Positions 6,218-12,619 of a stretch of DNA of 12,619 nucleotides are shown here, piece after piece. Under the pieces are notes generated by a model. That model was not told the origin of the DNA. It was given only the letters and a program-made list of their open reading frames with translations, and made no database searches. How positions within the stretch are numbered: the first letter of the stretch is position 1; the number at the start of each line of letters is the position of its first letter. The stretch comes from Chloroflexota bacterium. Its GTDB lineage: Bacteria > Chloroflexota > Limnocylindria > Limnocylindrales > CSP1-4. The position numbers were made by a program, and so were the translations under genes. The stretch is taken from the NCBI GenBank assembly GCA_005881055.1, contig VBHW01000129.1, positions 4,049 through 16,667 of the forward strand, in the 5' to 3' direction.

Positions 6218-7651
6218 ATGACTCGGTCTGCCCGGCGAATTCTGTGGGTCTGGCTGGCGGTGGCGGCCATCGTTGTCAATGCCTGCGGGGGCGCTGCGAC
6301 TCCGAGCCCAGCCCAGCAGGCATCTGCGTCGGCGCCTGCCTCAGCGGCGGCAAGCGGAGGTAGCGCCCAACCCAGCGCGATCACTGGCGCGAGCTGCGCG
6401 GCGGGCGCCAAGGAGGTCAAGTTCTGGACGAGCCACGTGCCGCCCGACTCCGACGCGCTCAAGCACATCGTGGACGCGTTCAACACCGCGAATCCGGACA
6501 CCTGCGTGAAGATGACGATCGTGCCGGGCAGTGAGACCGATATCGCGAAGCTGCTCACGGCGATCCGCGGCGGCGCCGCGCCGGACGTCTACATGGCGGA
6601 CAGGTTCACGGTCCCCCAGCGTGCGGCCGAGGGTGTGCTCGATGACATCACGAGCGCCACGCAGGGCTTGAGCAGCCAGTACCTCGACTTCGCATGGGCC
6701 GAGACGCAGTTCGAAGGCAAGACGTTTGCCCTCCCGTTCGATACCGATGCCCGCGCCCTCTGGTACAACAAGGACCTCATCACGGCGGCGGGTCAGGATG
6801 TCTCAGCGCTCGACATGACCAAGGGACCGGCGACGATCGACACCGTTGTGAAGATCGCCGACGCCGTCTCCAAGAAGGACTCGAGCGGCAACTACGACGT
6901 CCTGGGCTGGATCCCGGGCGGCCCGGGCGCCGGCGGCGCAGCGGGCGCGTTCGACCAGGGCTGGCACTACACGTGGGGCTTCACGTTCGGCGGGACGTTC
7001 GCCGACCTGACAGCGTGCAAGGTGACACCCACGAACCCCGGTGTGGTAGCCGGCTTCCAGTTCCTCTACGACTGGGCGAAGAACCACGATCCGGCAGCGG
7101 TCAGCCGCTGGGTCGCCAGCAACCGGCCGGTAGCGACGCAGCCGGCCCAACAGTTCCCGTTCTGGACTGGCAAGCTCGCGATGACGATCAGCGGTGACTG
7201 GCGGATCGCCGAGCAGGCGAAGTACGCGGCGAACGGGCACTATGACTTCACATTCATCCCGGTCGCAAAGCAGGGCGACCAGAGCGCCACCTGGGCCGGT
7301 GGCTGGTCGATGGCGCTCATCCCGAACTCGCCGTCGCGCGACCAGGCCATCAAGTTCATGAAGTACATCGCGGGTCCGGACGGGCAGAGGGTCTACACGA
7401 AGGAGTCGACCCACCTGCCGACGATCAAGGACTTGCTGACCGACACGTCGCTCTACGACCCGCAGCACGCGAAGTTCCTCGACCTCCTCAAGGTCGCGAA
7501 GAACCGCCCGCCGCTATCGGTTGGCGCCGCGTACTGGGACGCGTTGACGACGGCGCAGGGCTCCGTCGAGGCGAACACGATGCAGCCCATGGACGCGCTC
7601 AACCAGGTCCAGACCAGCATCCAGCCGCAGCTCACCACCGCGGGCTGCTAG
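6218..7651 (+). CDS. Sugar ABC transporter substrate-binding lipoprotein (family 1, CUT1 type)
   Basis: The protein has 477 residues. Arg-rich start, hydrophobic segment (9-20) and lipobox VNAC give lipidation at Cys23. An Ala/Ser/Pro/Gly tether follows (24-57), then the mature binding fold begins at KEVKFWTSHVPP (65-76). AFNTANPD, LLTAIRGGAAPDVYMAD, LPFDTDARALWYNKDL and LAMTISGDWRI are typical of SBP_bac_1/8 proteins that capture oligosaccharides outside the membrane. Cys60, Cys96, Cys267 and the last residue, Cys477, are additional and could form disulfides. The start at 6218 has an excellent AAGGAGG (6207-6213) four bases before ATG. It is the first gene of the operon, downstream of the palindrome, and is followed by a hairpin before the permeases, consistent with its being made in excess. 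Substrate inferred from the GH38 gene to be a mannose-containing glycan; not proven. Confidence 0.92.
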   Translation: MTRSARRILWVWLAVAAIVVNACGGAATPSPAQQASASAPASAAASGGSAQPSAITGASCAAGAKEVKFWTSHVPPDSDALKHIVDAFNTANPDTCVKMTIVPGSETDIAKLLTAIRGGAAPDVYMADRFTVPQRAAEGVLDDITSATQGLSSQYLDFAWAETQFEGKTFALPFDTDARALWYNKDLITAAGQDVSALDMTKGPATIDTVVKIADAVSKKDSSGNYDVLGWIPGGPGAGGAAGAFDQGWHYTWGFTFGGTFADLTACKVTPTNPGVVAGFQFLYDWAKNHDPAAVSRWVASNRPVATQPAQQFPFWTGKLAMTISGDWRIAEQAKYAANGHYDFTFIPVAKQGDQSATWAGGWSMALIPNSPSRDQAIKFMKYIAGPDGQRVYTKESTHLPTIKDLLTDTSLYDPQHAKFLDLLKVAKNRPPLSVGAAYWDALTTAQGSVEANTMQPMDALNQVQTSIQPQLTTAGC

Positions 7652-7666
7652 GCGGAATCACGGATC

Positions 7667-7697
7667 ATCGGGAGGACCGCTCAGCGGTCCTCCCGAT
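7667..7697 (+). terminator. Strong intercistronic hairpin after the binding-protein gene (attenuator or mRNA stabiliser)
   Basis: ATCGGGAGGACCGCT (7667-7681) and AGCGGTCCTCCCGAT (7683-7697) are perfect 15-base inverted arms about one central base; a folded RNA would have about 13-14 pairs and a tight loop. CTTCGGTTG follows instead of a T run, so it is more likely a partial terminator or a 3' stability element. It leaves the binding-protein mRNA more abundant than permease mRNA, as known for malE-malF regions. The permease ATG is 33 bases beyond it. Confidence 0.7.
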
Positions 7698-7730
7698 CTT
7701 CGGTTGCGCTAGGCGAAGCGGGAGGTTGAG

Positions 7731-8687
7731 ATGGCCGCTGCCGCGCCAGCTCTGACCAGGTCGCGTCGGCCCAGGCTCGGTGCGCTCGAACGGCGAAATC
7801 TTCGCTGGGGGCTCCTGTTCATCAGCCCCTGGCTGTTCGGCTTCCTCGCGCTCAGCGTCTTTCCGATCCTCTACACGTTCTTCCTCAGCTTCACCCGCTA
7901 CTCGGGTATCCGCCCGCCCGTGATCATCGGGCTCACGAATTACGAGCGGATCGCGACCGACCCACTCTTCTGGAAGTCTGCCTACAACACGCTCTTCTAC
8001 ACGGCGCTGGCGGTCCCGATCGGCGTCCTGATGGCGATGATCCTCGCGGTCGCGATGAATCAGAAGCTGCGCGAGGTCGGGATCTATCGGGCGATCCTCT
8101 ACCTGCCCTCGATCCTGCCCGTGTTCGCCATCTCGCTGATCTTCATCTACCTGCTCAACCCGGCCTACGGGATGGTGAACGCGCTCCTCGGCCTCGCCGG
8201 CCTGCCGTCTCCGAACTGGCTGGGAGACCCGACCTACGCGAGGATCTCCCTCGTGCTCATCGCCCAGCTCGGCGCGGGCCAGTGGGCCCTCGTGTTCCTG
8301 GCCGGGCTGCGGGGCATCCCGATCGAGCTCTACGAGTCGGCCGAGATCGACGGCGCAGGAGCGTGGACGAAGTTCCGGCGCATCACGCTCCCGCTCATGA
8401 CCCCGGTGATCCTGTACGACATCATCATCGGGCTGTCGCTGGGCCTGCAGGTCTTCACCTCGGCGTTCATCCTGACCGGTGGAGGTGGCGGGCGGGGTGG
8501 CGGCGCGGGGCCGGACAACGCGCTCCTGACCTACGTCTACTACCTCTACAAGCAGGCGTTCCAGTTCGGGCAGATGGGCTACGCGGCCGCGCTGTCGGTC
8601 GTCCTGTTCGTCGTCAGCCTCGTCCTCGCCGGCGCGGTCTTCCGATGGGCGCGCGGCTGGGTCTTCTACGAGGCGGAGGACGCCTGA
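7731..8687 (+). CDS. Sugar ABC transporter permease, MalF-like
   Basis: The 318-residue inner-membrane protein has six likely membrane segments: about 27-55, 85-110, 118-142, 171-192, 223-247 and 284-305. The cytoplasmic EAA loop that docks on the ATPase is ELYESAEIDGAGAWTKFRRI (199-218), followed by TLPLMTP, matching binding-protein-dependent permeases (PF00528). The N-terminal FISPWLFGFLALSVFPILYTFFLSF and LTNYERI are typical of the first CUT1 subunit. A glycine-rich stretch (TGGGGGRGGGAGP, 249-261) replaces the usual short LTGGGP before the last helices. ATG 7731 has GGAGG at 7721-7725, five bases upstream. It forms a heterodimer with the product of the next gene and feeds on the upstream lipoprotein. 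The ATP-hydrolysing subunit is not encoded in the window. Confidence 0.93.
   Translation: MAAAAPALTRSRRPRLGALERRNLRWGLLFISPWLFGFLALSVFPILYTFFLSFTRYSGIRPPVIIGLTNYERIATDPLFWKSAYNTLFYTALAVPIGVLMAMILAVAMNQKLREVGIYRAILYLPSILPVFAISLIFIYLLNPAYGMVNALLGLAGLPSPNWLGDPTYARISLVLIAQLGAGQWALVFLAGLRGIPIELYESAEIDGAGAWTKFRRITLPLMTPVILYDIIIGLSLGLQVFTSAFILTGGGGGRGGGAGPDNALLTYVYYLYKQAFQFGQMGYAAALSVVLFVVSLVLAGAVFRWARGWVFYEAEDA
8675..8679 (+). promoter_or_regulatory. Ribosome-binding site pointing to a CTG start for the second permease
   Basis: GGAGG sits inside the last codons of the first permease, 9 bases before CTG 8689. That CTG opens the frame of the second permease and would give the N-terminus (M)ATTDIAQRPLEG. 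The first ordinary start, GTG 8758, has no well-spaced GGAGG-like site. Confidence 0.45.
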
Positions 8688-8757
8688 GCTGGCGACGACC
8701 GACATCGCCCAGCGGCCTCTCGAGGGGGTTGCCACCCCCAGTCGACGGTGGTCGAAG

Positions 8758-9600
8758 GTGCTCAGGAAGTCTGTCCTGCCGCGGATCGTGCTGATCGTCG
8801 GCTGCGCGTTGTTCGCCCTGCCGTTCTACTTCATGTTCGTCAGCGCAGTGAAGACGGGCACCGAGGCGAGCCTGGCGCCACCCACGCTGTTCCCGCACAC
8901 CTTCGCCTGGAGCAACTTCGCCGACGCGGTCAGCTACATCCCGTTCTTCCTGTATGCGCTGAACTCGCTGATCATCACGGTCGGCGCGACGATCGGAGCC
9001 GTCCTCTCCAACACCCTGATCGCGTACGGGTTCTCGCGGATCCGTTGGCCCGGGCGCAACATCGTCTTCTACGTGTGCCTGGCGACGGTCTTCCTGCCGT
9101 ATCCCGTGGTGCTCGTCGCGCTGTTCGACATTTTCGGCAAGCTCCCGTCGTTCGGGATCCAGGGTGCGCGTTCGTGGGTGGACACGTTCCTGCCGCTCAT
9201 CGTCCCGGTCTTCGGCAACCCGTTCTACATCTTCCTGATGCGCCAGTTCATGATGGGCATCCCGCGTGAGCTCTCGGATGCGTCGCGAGTCGACGGGGCG
9301 AGCGAGCTCCAGACGTTCTGGCACGTGATCCTGCCGTTGACGAAACCGGCCGTGGTCGTCGTCGCGATCCTCGCGGCCGTGGCGGCCTGGAACGAGTTCC
9401 TGCTGCCACTGCTCTACCTGCAGAGCAACGAGAAGTACCCGCTGGCGGTCGGTCTCGCGTTCTACACGCAGGAGCACGACGTCCTCTACAACCTGCTGAT
9501 GGCAGCGTCGACGCTCATCGTCCTGCCGATCGTCGTCATGTTCCTGCTGTTCCAGCGCTTCTTCATCGAGGGGATCACCGTCGGTGGGGTGAAGGGCTGA
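8758..9600 (+). CDS. Sugar ABC transporter permease, MalG-like
   Basis: From GTG 8758 the protein has 280 residues, six likely membrane segments (about 8-30, 64-90, 101-124, 142-166, 196-220, 246-268) and the EAA loop ELSDASRVDGASELQTFWHV (171-190), followed by ILPLTKP. The ending FFIEGITVGGVKG is the standard C-terminus of the second CUT1 permease. With the MalF-like partner it forms the membrane channel of the sugar importer. The true start is uncertain: the frame is open upstream, and CTG 8689 would add 23 residues, lies one base past the first permease's stop and has GGAGG 9 bases before it. MalG-like proteins often have a short charged tail ahead of TM1, which favours the longer form, but GTG 8758 is the first conventional start. 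The stop TGA 9598-9600 overlaps the next frame's possible start. Confidence 0.92.
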   Translation: MLRKSVLPRIVLIVGCALFALPFYFMFVSAVKTGTEASLAPPTLFPHTFAWSNFADAVSYIPFFLYALNSLIITVGATIGAVLSNTLIAYGFSRIRWPGRNIVFYVCLATVFLPYPVVLVALFDIFGKLPSFGIQGARSWVDTFLPLIVPVFGNPFYIFLMRQFMMGIPRELSDASRVDGASELQTFWHVILPLTKPAVVVVAILAAVAAWNEFLLPLLYLQSNEKYPLAVGLAFYTQEHDVLYNLLMAASTLIVLPIVVMFLLFQRFFIEGITVGGVKG

Positions 9601-9751
9601 CCGCCACGACGGCGCCCGGCGTCATCGCGGTCGTCGGCGGCCGGGCGATCTCGCGCGACCGGCTCGAGGAGCGGATGACGGCGCTGCGCGCCGGGCCGCT
9701 CGCGCGGCACCTGCCTCCCTCGGATCCCGGCGCGTCCGGGAAGTTCGATCG
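9597..9751 (+). pseudogene. N-terminal fragment of the parvulin-type isomerase gene, out of frame with the rest
   Basis: Frame translation from CTG 9597 reads TATTAPGVIAVVGGRAISRD, then RLEERMTALRAGPLARHLPP. The VIAVVGGRAISRDRLEER part is the usual opening of SurA/PrsA/parvulin-like proteins ('V..VNG..IT..EL'). The frame then runs into Arg/Gly-rich noise after about 9740, while the adjacent +1 frame picks up plausible helix sequence (SIASLAIEAEAAGID) leading into the isomerase domain. One surplus base near the GGG at 9738-9740 would explain it. The only conventional start in this part, ATG 9675, would cut off the conserved opening. CTG 9597 overlaps the permease stop as CTGA and has GGTGGGG (9583-9589) seven bases ahead. 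It may be a true mutation or a base-calling/assembly error. Confidence 0.6.
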
Positions 9752-9861
9752 CCTCCCTGGCCATCGAAGCCGAGGCGGCGGGGATCGACAGCCCCTCCGT
9801 CGCGGATGCAACGGGTCGTCCCGAGGCGCTCTCCCGTGTCGTCGCCTCCCTCGTCGAACGG

Positions 9862-10398
9862 GTGACGGCGAGCGTCACGGTTCCCGAGGGGCACATACGC
9901 GCCTACTACGAGCGCAACCGCGACCGCTACCGGATCCCCGAAGCGCGCCGCGTGCGGCACGTCCTCCTCGCCGACGCCGAGACGGCGCGGTGGGTCGTCG
10001 ACAGGATCCGTAGCGGATCCCGATTCGGGACCTTGGCGCGCCGGTACACGATCGACAGCGGCAGCAGGGACTCCGCCGGCGACCTCGGCATGGTCCGCCG
10101 CGGCGTGCTCCCGCGGGCGCTCGAGGAGGCCGTCTTCAGCGCGCCGGTCGGGGCTATCGTCGGGCCGATCGAGACCGAACACGGCTGGCACGTCGCGCGA
10201 GTGGAATCGGTGACCCCGAACGGCCACTCTCGCTACGAGGACGTGCGCGGCTCGATCGAGTCGGAGCTCCTCGCCAGCAAGCGCGAACGGGTGTTCGGGG
10301 AGTGGCTCGAGGGGCGGCGGGCCGCGCTCGCCGTCATCGCGATCGAGTTCGCGCACCCGGGCGACCCGATCAACGGCATTCCCAGCCACAGGCACTGA
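9862..10398 (+). CDS. Parvulin-type peptidyl-prolyl cis-trans isomerase, intact C-terminal part
   Basis: From GTG 9862 the open frame gives 178 residues, but the in-frame coding appearance extends back to about 9740 (SIASLAIEAEAAGIDSPSVA...), so 9862 is only the first conventional start after the frameshift. The rotamase domain spans about 26-117: RRVRHVLLADAETARWV (29-45), FGTLARRYTIDSGSRDSAGD (55-74), LGMVRRG and GPIETEHGWHVARVESV (101-117). All are hallmarks of PpiC-type parvulins, which catalyse isomerisation of X-Pro bonds. A C-terminal helix and a His-ending tail (HPGDPINGIPSHRH, 165-178) follow. No signal peptide is seen in either fragment, so it is probably cytoplasmic, unlike PrsA or SurA. 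It lies between permease and mannosidase genes, 11 bases before the latter, and probably serves the folding of one of these products; that is inference. Confidence 0.82.
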   Translation: MTASVTVPEGHIRAYYERNRDRYRIPEARRVRHVLLADAETARWVVDRIRSGSRFGTLARRYTIDSGSRDSAGDLGMVRRGVLPRALEEAVFSAPVGAIVGPIETEHGWHVARVESVTPNGHSRYEDVRGSIESELLASKRERVFGEWLEGRRAALAVIAIEFAHPGDPINGIPSHRH

Positions 10399-10409
10399 GG
10401 GAGCCGACG

Positions 10410-12619
10410 ATGAGGATCCTCGACGTTCAATCCACCGACCTCTTCATCGGGACCGAGGCGGCCCCGCGACAGGTGATCCGGATCCGGGTCCGCGGTGAAG
10501 ACGGTGGGGGCCGTGGTCCGTCACGCGTGCGGGTGGCCGGTGATCGAGTCCGGACCGAGACCGACATGACCCTCGGCCCGCTCGGGTCCGGCGAGGAGGC
10601 CACGCTCGAGGTCGGAGTCGTCCGTGACGGCGAGCCGGTGGCGGGCGAGCGACTGGCGGCAGAGGTGCTCGTCGACGGCGACGAGGGCAAGGCGAGCCAT
10701 CCCTTCGAGCTCGTCGTCGCCGCGGAGCCGGGTTGGCGGATGTTCATGATCTCGCACTTCCACTACGACCCGGTCTGGTGGAACACGCAGGCGGCGTATA
10801 CGGAGGCCTGGGGCGCGGCGATCCAGTACCGGGCCCCGTTCCAGGAACCCGGGCTCGCCCTCGTCAAGGCGCACCTCGACATGGCCCGCCGCGATCCGGA
10901 CTACAAGTTCGTGCTCGCCGAGCTCGACTACCTCAAGCCCTACTGGGACGTCTACCCAGAGGATCGTGCCTACGTTCGACAGCTGCTGGCGGACGGGCGG
11001 CTCGAGTTCATGGGCGCGACGTACAACGAGCCGAACACCAACCTCACCAGTGCGGAGTCGACGATCCGGAACGCGATCTACGGCATCGCGTACCAGCGCG
11101 ACGTGCTGGGTGGTGCGCCGGCCACCGCGTGGCAGCTCGACGCCTTCGGGCACGACCCGCAGTTCCCCGGGATCATGGCCGATGCCGGGGCCACCTCGAG
11201 CTCCTGGGCCCGCGGGCCGTTCCACGAATGGGGACCGCACTGGGTGCGCGGCCCGGCGCGGATGGCCATCGCCGAGATGGCGCGGGGTGGCGCGCCCGTG
11301 ATGCAGTTCGCCACCGAGTTCGACTGGATCGCGCCGAGCGGCCGCGCCCTGCTCACCTCCTTCCAGGCCAACCACTATTCGGCGGGCTGGTGGATGGACG
11401 CCGCGACGACGCTCGAGCAGGCCGAGGCCGAGGTCCACCGCAACTTCACCGAGCTCGCCGCACTCGCGGCCACGAAGAACGTCCTGTTGCCGGTCGGCAC
11501 GGATTACTCGCCGCCGAACAGGTGGCTCACGGCGATCCAGCGCGACTGGAATTCGCGCTACGTGTGGCCGAGGTTCATCGCCGCGATCCCGCGCGAGTTC
11601 TTCGCCGCCGTGCGCGAGGAGCAGGCGGCCCGTGGCCGCGCGTTCACGCCCCAGACGCGGGACATGAACCCGGTCTACACGGGCAAGGACGTCTCGTTCA
11701 TCGACACGAAGCAGGCCCAGCGGACGGCCGAGAACACGCTGCTGAGCGCCGAGAAGTTCGCGACGGTCGCTGCCATGCTCGGCGCCCGCTATCCGAGCGA
11801 GGCGACCGACAAGGCGTGGCGTCAGCTGCTGTTCGGCGCCCACCATGACGGGATCACGGGCTCGGAGTCGGATCAGGTCTACCTCGACCTCCTCGGCGGC
11901 TGGCGTGAGGCCCACGAGCTCGGCCAGGCCGTCCTGGACGCGTCCCTGGACATGATCGGGGCGGCGATCGACACCCGCGGAGAAGGCGTGCCGTTCGTGG
12001 TCTACAACCAGCTCTCCTGGCCACGGACGGACATCAGCCGGGTCCGGATCGAGCTTCCGGGCGACCGTCAGGACGTCGCCATCCTGGACGACGCGGATGG
12101 GACCGTGCCGTTCCTGCTCGAAGCCGCCGAGCGACGCCCGGACGGGACGATCGCCACGGCGACGCTGGCGTTCCTCGCGTCCGACGTGCCGGCCATCGGC
12201 TATCGCACGTACCGCCTCGTGCCCGCGGCTGTGTCCATCGATGACGCGGCCTGGCGGCCGACGGCGGCACCGACCATCGACGGCGGACGCTACGCCATCG
12301 CCGTCGATCCCGAGCGAGGGGGCGCCATCGACAGCCTGGTGGACAAGCGGAGCGGCAAGGAGCTGCTCCGGAGCGGCGAGATGGCCAACGAATTGCGGGT
12401 GTACCGCGAGTACCCCAACCACCCGCTCTTCGGCGAGGGTCCCTGGCACCTAACGCCCGACGGGCGGTTCAGATCGTCGGCGGACGCGCCGGCAGATGTC
12501 AGGACCGAGGGCTCGCCGATCGGTTGCCGGATCGTCGTGGACAGCGAGGTCGAGGGGTCCCGGCTGCGCCAGGAGATCGTGCTGTGGAACGGCGTCGATC
12601 GCATCGAGTTCCGGACGGC
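10410..12619 (+). CDS. GH38 alpha-mannosidase (3' end outside window)
   Basis: The frame runs open for 736 codons to the edge. ATG 10410 has AGGGAG at 10398-10403, six bases upstream. Residues 1-105 form a beta-rich N-terminal extension. The GH38 catalytic domain begins at WRMFMISHFHYDPVWW (109-124), where His118 and Asp120 are expected Zn2+ ligands. Nucleophile Asp244 lies in WQLDAFGHDPQFPG (241-254), and the third metal site is HHDGITGS (478-485). The central helical region follows, and from about 510 (VPFVVYNQLSWPRTD) the beta-sandwich domains begin; bacterial members reach roughly 1000 residues, so about a quarter is missing. The enzyme is a retaining, Zn-dependent exo-alpha-mannosidase. 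No signal peptide is present, so it should act in the cytoplasm on mannosides brought in by the upstream transporter. Linkage preference cannot be told, and relatives such as mannosylglycerate hydrolases make other alpha-mannosides possible. Confidence 0.93.
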   Translation, partial: MRILDVQSTDLFIGTEAAPRQVIRIRVRGEDGGGRGPSRVRVAGDRVRTETDMTLGPLGSGEEATLEVGVVRDGEPVAGERLAAEVLVDGDEGKASHPFELVVAAEPGWRMFMISHFHYDPVWWNTQAAYTEAWGAAIQYRAPFQEPGLALVKAHLDMARRDPDYKFVLAELDYLKPYWDVYPEDRAYVRQLLADGRLEFMGATYNEPNTNLTSAESTIRNAIYGIAYQRDVLGGAPATAWQLDAFGHDPQFPGIMADAGATSSSWARGPFHEWGPHWVRGPARMAIAEMARGGAPVMQFATEFDWIAPSGRALLTSFQANHYSAGWWMDAATTLEQAEAEVHRNFTELAALAATKNVLLPVGTDYSPPNRWLTAIQRDWNSRYVWPRFIAAIPREFFAAVREEQAARGRAFTPQTRDMNPVYTGKDVSFIDTKQAQRTAENTLLSAEKFATVAAMLGARYPSEATDKAWRQLLFGAHHDGITGSESDQVYLDLLGGWREAHELGQAVLDASLDMIGAAIDTRGEGVPFVVYNQLSWPRTDISRVRIELPGDRQDVAILDDADGTVPFLLEAAERRPDGTIATATLAFLASDVPAIGYRTYRLVPAAVSIDDAAWRPTAAPTIDGGRYAIAVDPERGGAIDSLVDKRSGKELLRSGEMANELRVYREYPNHPLFGEGPWHLTPDGRFRSSADAPADVRTEGSPIGCRIVVDSEVEGSRLRQEIVLWNGVDRIEFRT

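Noticed and set aside
7665..9477. Long minus-strand frames opposite the two permeases
   Set aside because: Asp/Arg/Glu-rich translations are the usual reverse complement of membrane-protein codons; the plus-strand genes have clear EAA loops.
9675..10013. 112-codon plus-strand frame as an independent gene
   Set aside because: Its first 20 or so residues belong to the isomerase N-terminus; the remainder is Arg/Gly-rich noise created by the frameshift.
10521..12449. 642-codon open frame on the minus strand
   Set aside because: It is antisense to the clearly recognisable GH38 gene, is Arg/Glu/Gly-rich without any domain pattern, and long antisense frames are expected at this GC content.

Overview
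The window comes from a GC-rich bacterial chromosome. The style fits Chloroflexota of the Limnocylindria/Ellin6529 type or an actinobacterium: strong G/C at third codon positions, long antisense open frames, Gly-Gly and Ala/Ser/Pro-rich lipoprotein linkers, and sugar ABC operons with a GntR-LacI hybrid regulator. This placement is inferred from style and is not proven. No rRNA, tRNA, CRISPR array, insertion sequence or phage gene was seen. Coding density is very high and no gene-free stretch exceeds about 130 bases.

Region 1 (1-2480, + strand) is a sensory module. It holds the 3' end of an ABC-type substrate-binding protein (PF04392-like), a membrane sensor histidine kinase with a Cache sensor, and a stand-alone CheY/DivK-like receiver. 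The three are tightly spaced and probably co-transcribed.

Region 2 (2518-4898) holds a minus-strand GH4 NAD+/metal-dependent glycosidase and a divergent plus-strand acetamidase/formamidase. The 110-bp gap between them carries a perfect 12-bp tandem repeat, an inverted repeat and a candidate promoter.

Region 3 (4939-12619) is an alpha-mannoside (or related alpha-glycoside) uptake and degradation locus. A minus-strand AraR-like regulator (GntR winged helix plus LacI-type sensor) faces a plus-strand operon. The operon encodes a sugar-binding lipoprotein, two CUT1 permeases, a parvulin-type peptidyl-prolyl isomerase that is frameshifted in this sequence, and a GH38 alpha-mannosidase running off the right edge. 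Between regulator and operon lies a 20-bp palindrome built on three CTAG tetramers, the best operator candidate in the window. A perfect 15-bp-arm hairpin separates the lipoprotein gene from the permeases. No ABC ATPase gene is present, so the transporter must use one encoded elsewhere. Two consecutive operon genes (second permease and isomerase) appear to lack ATG/GTG/TTG starts where homology and ribosome-binding sites place them, and may start at CTG.

I do not see a wholly new defence or mobile system. The most unusual points are the isomerase embedded in a sugar operon, the apparent CTG starts, the frameshift, and the triple-CTAG operator.
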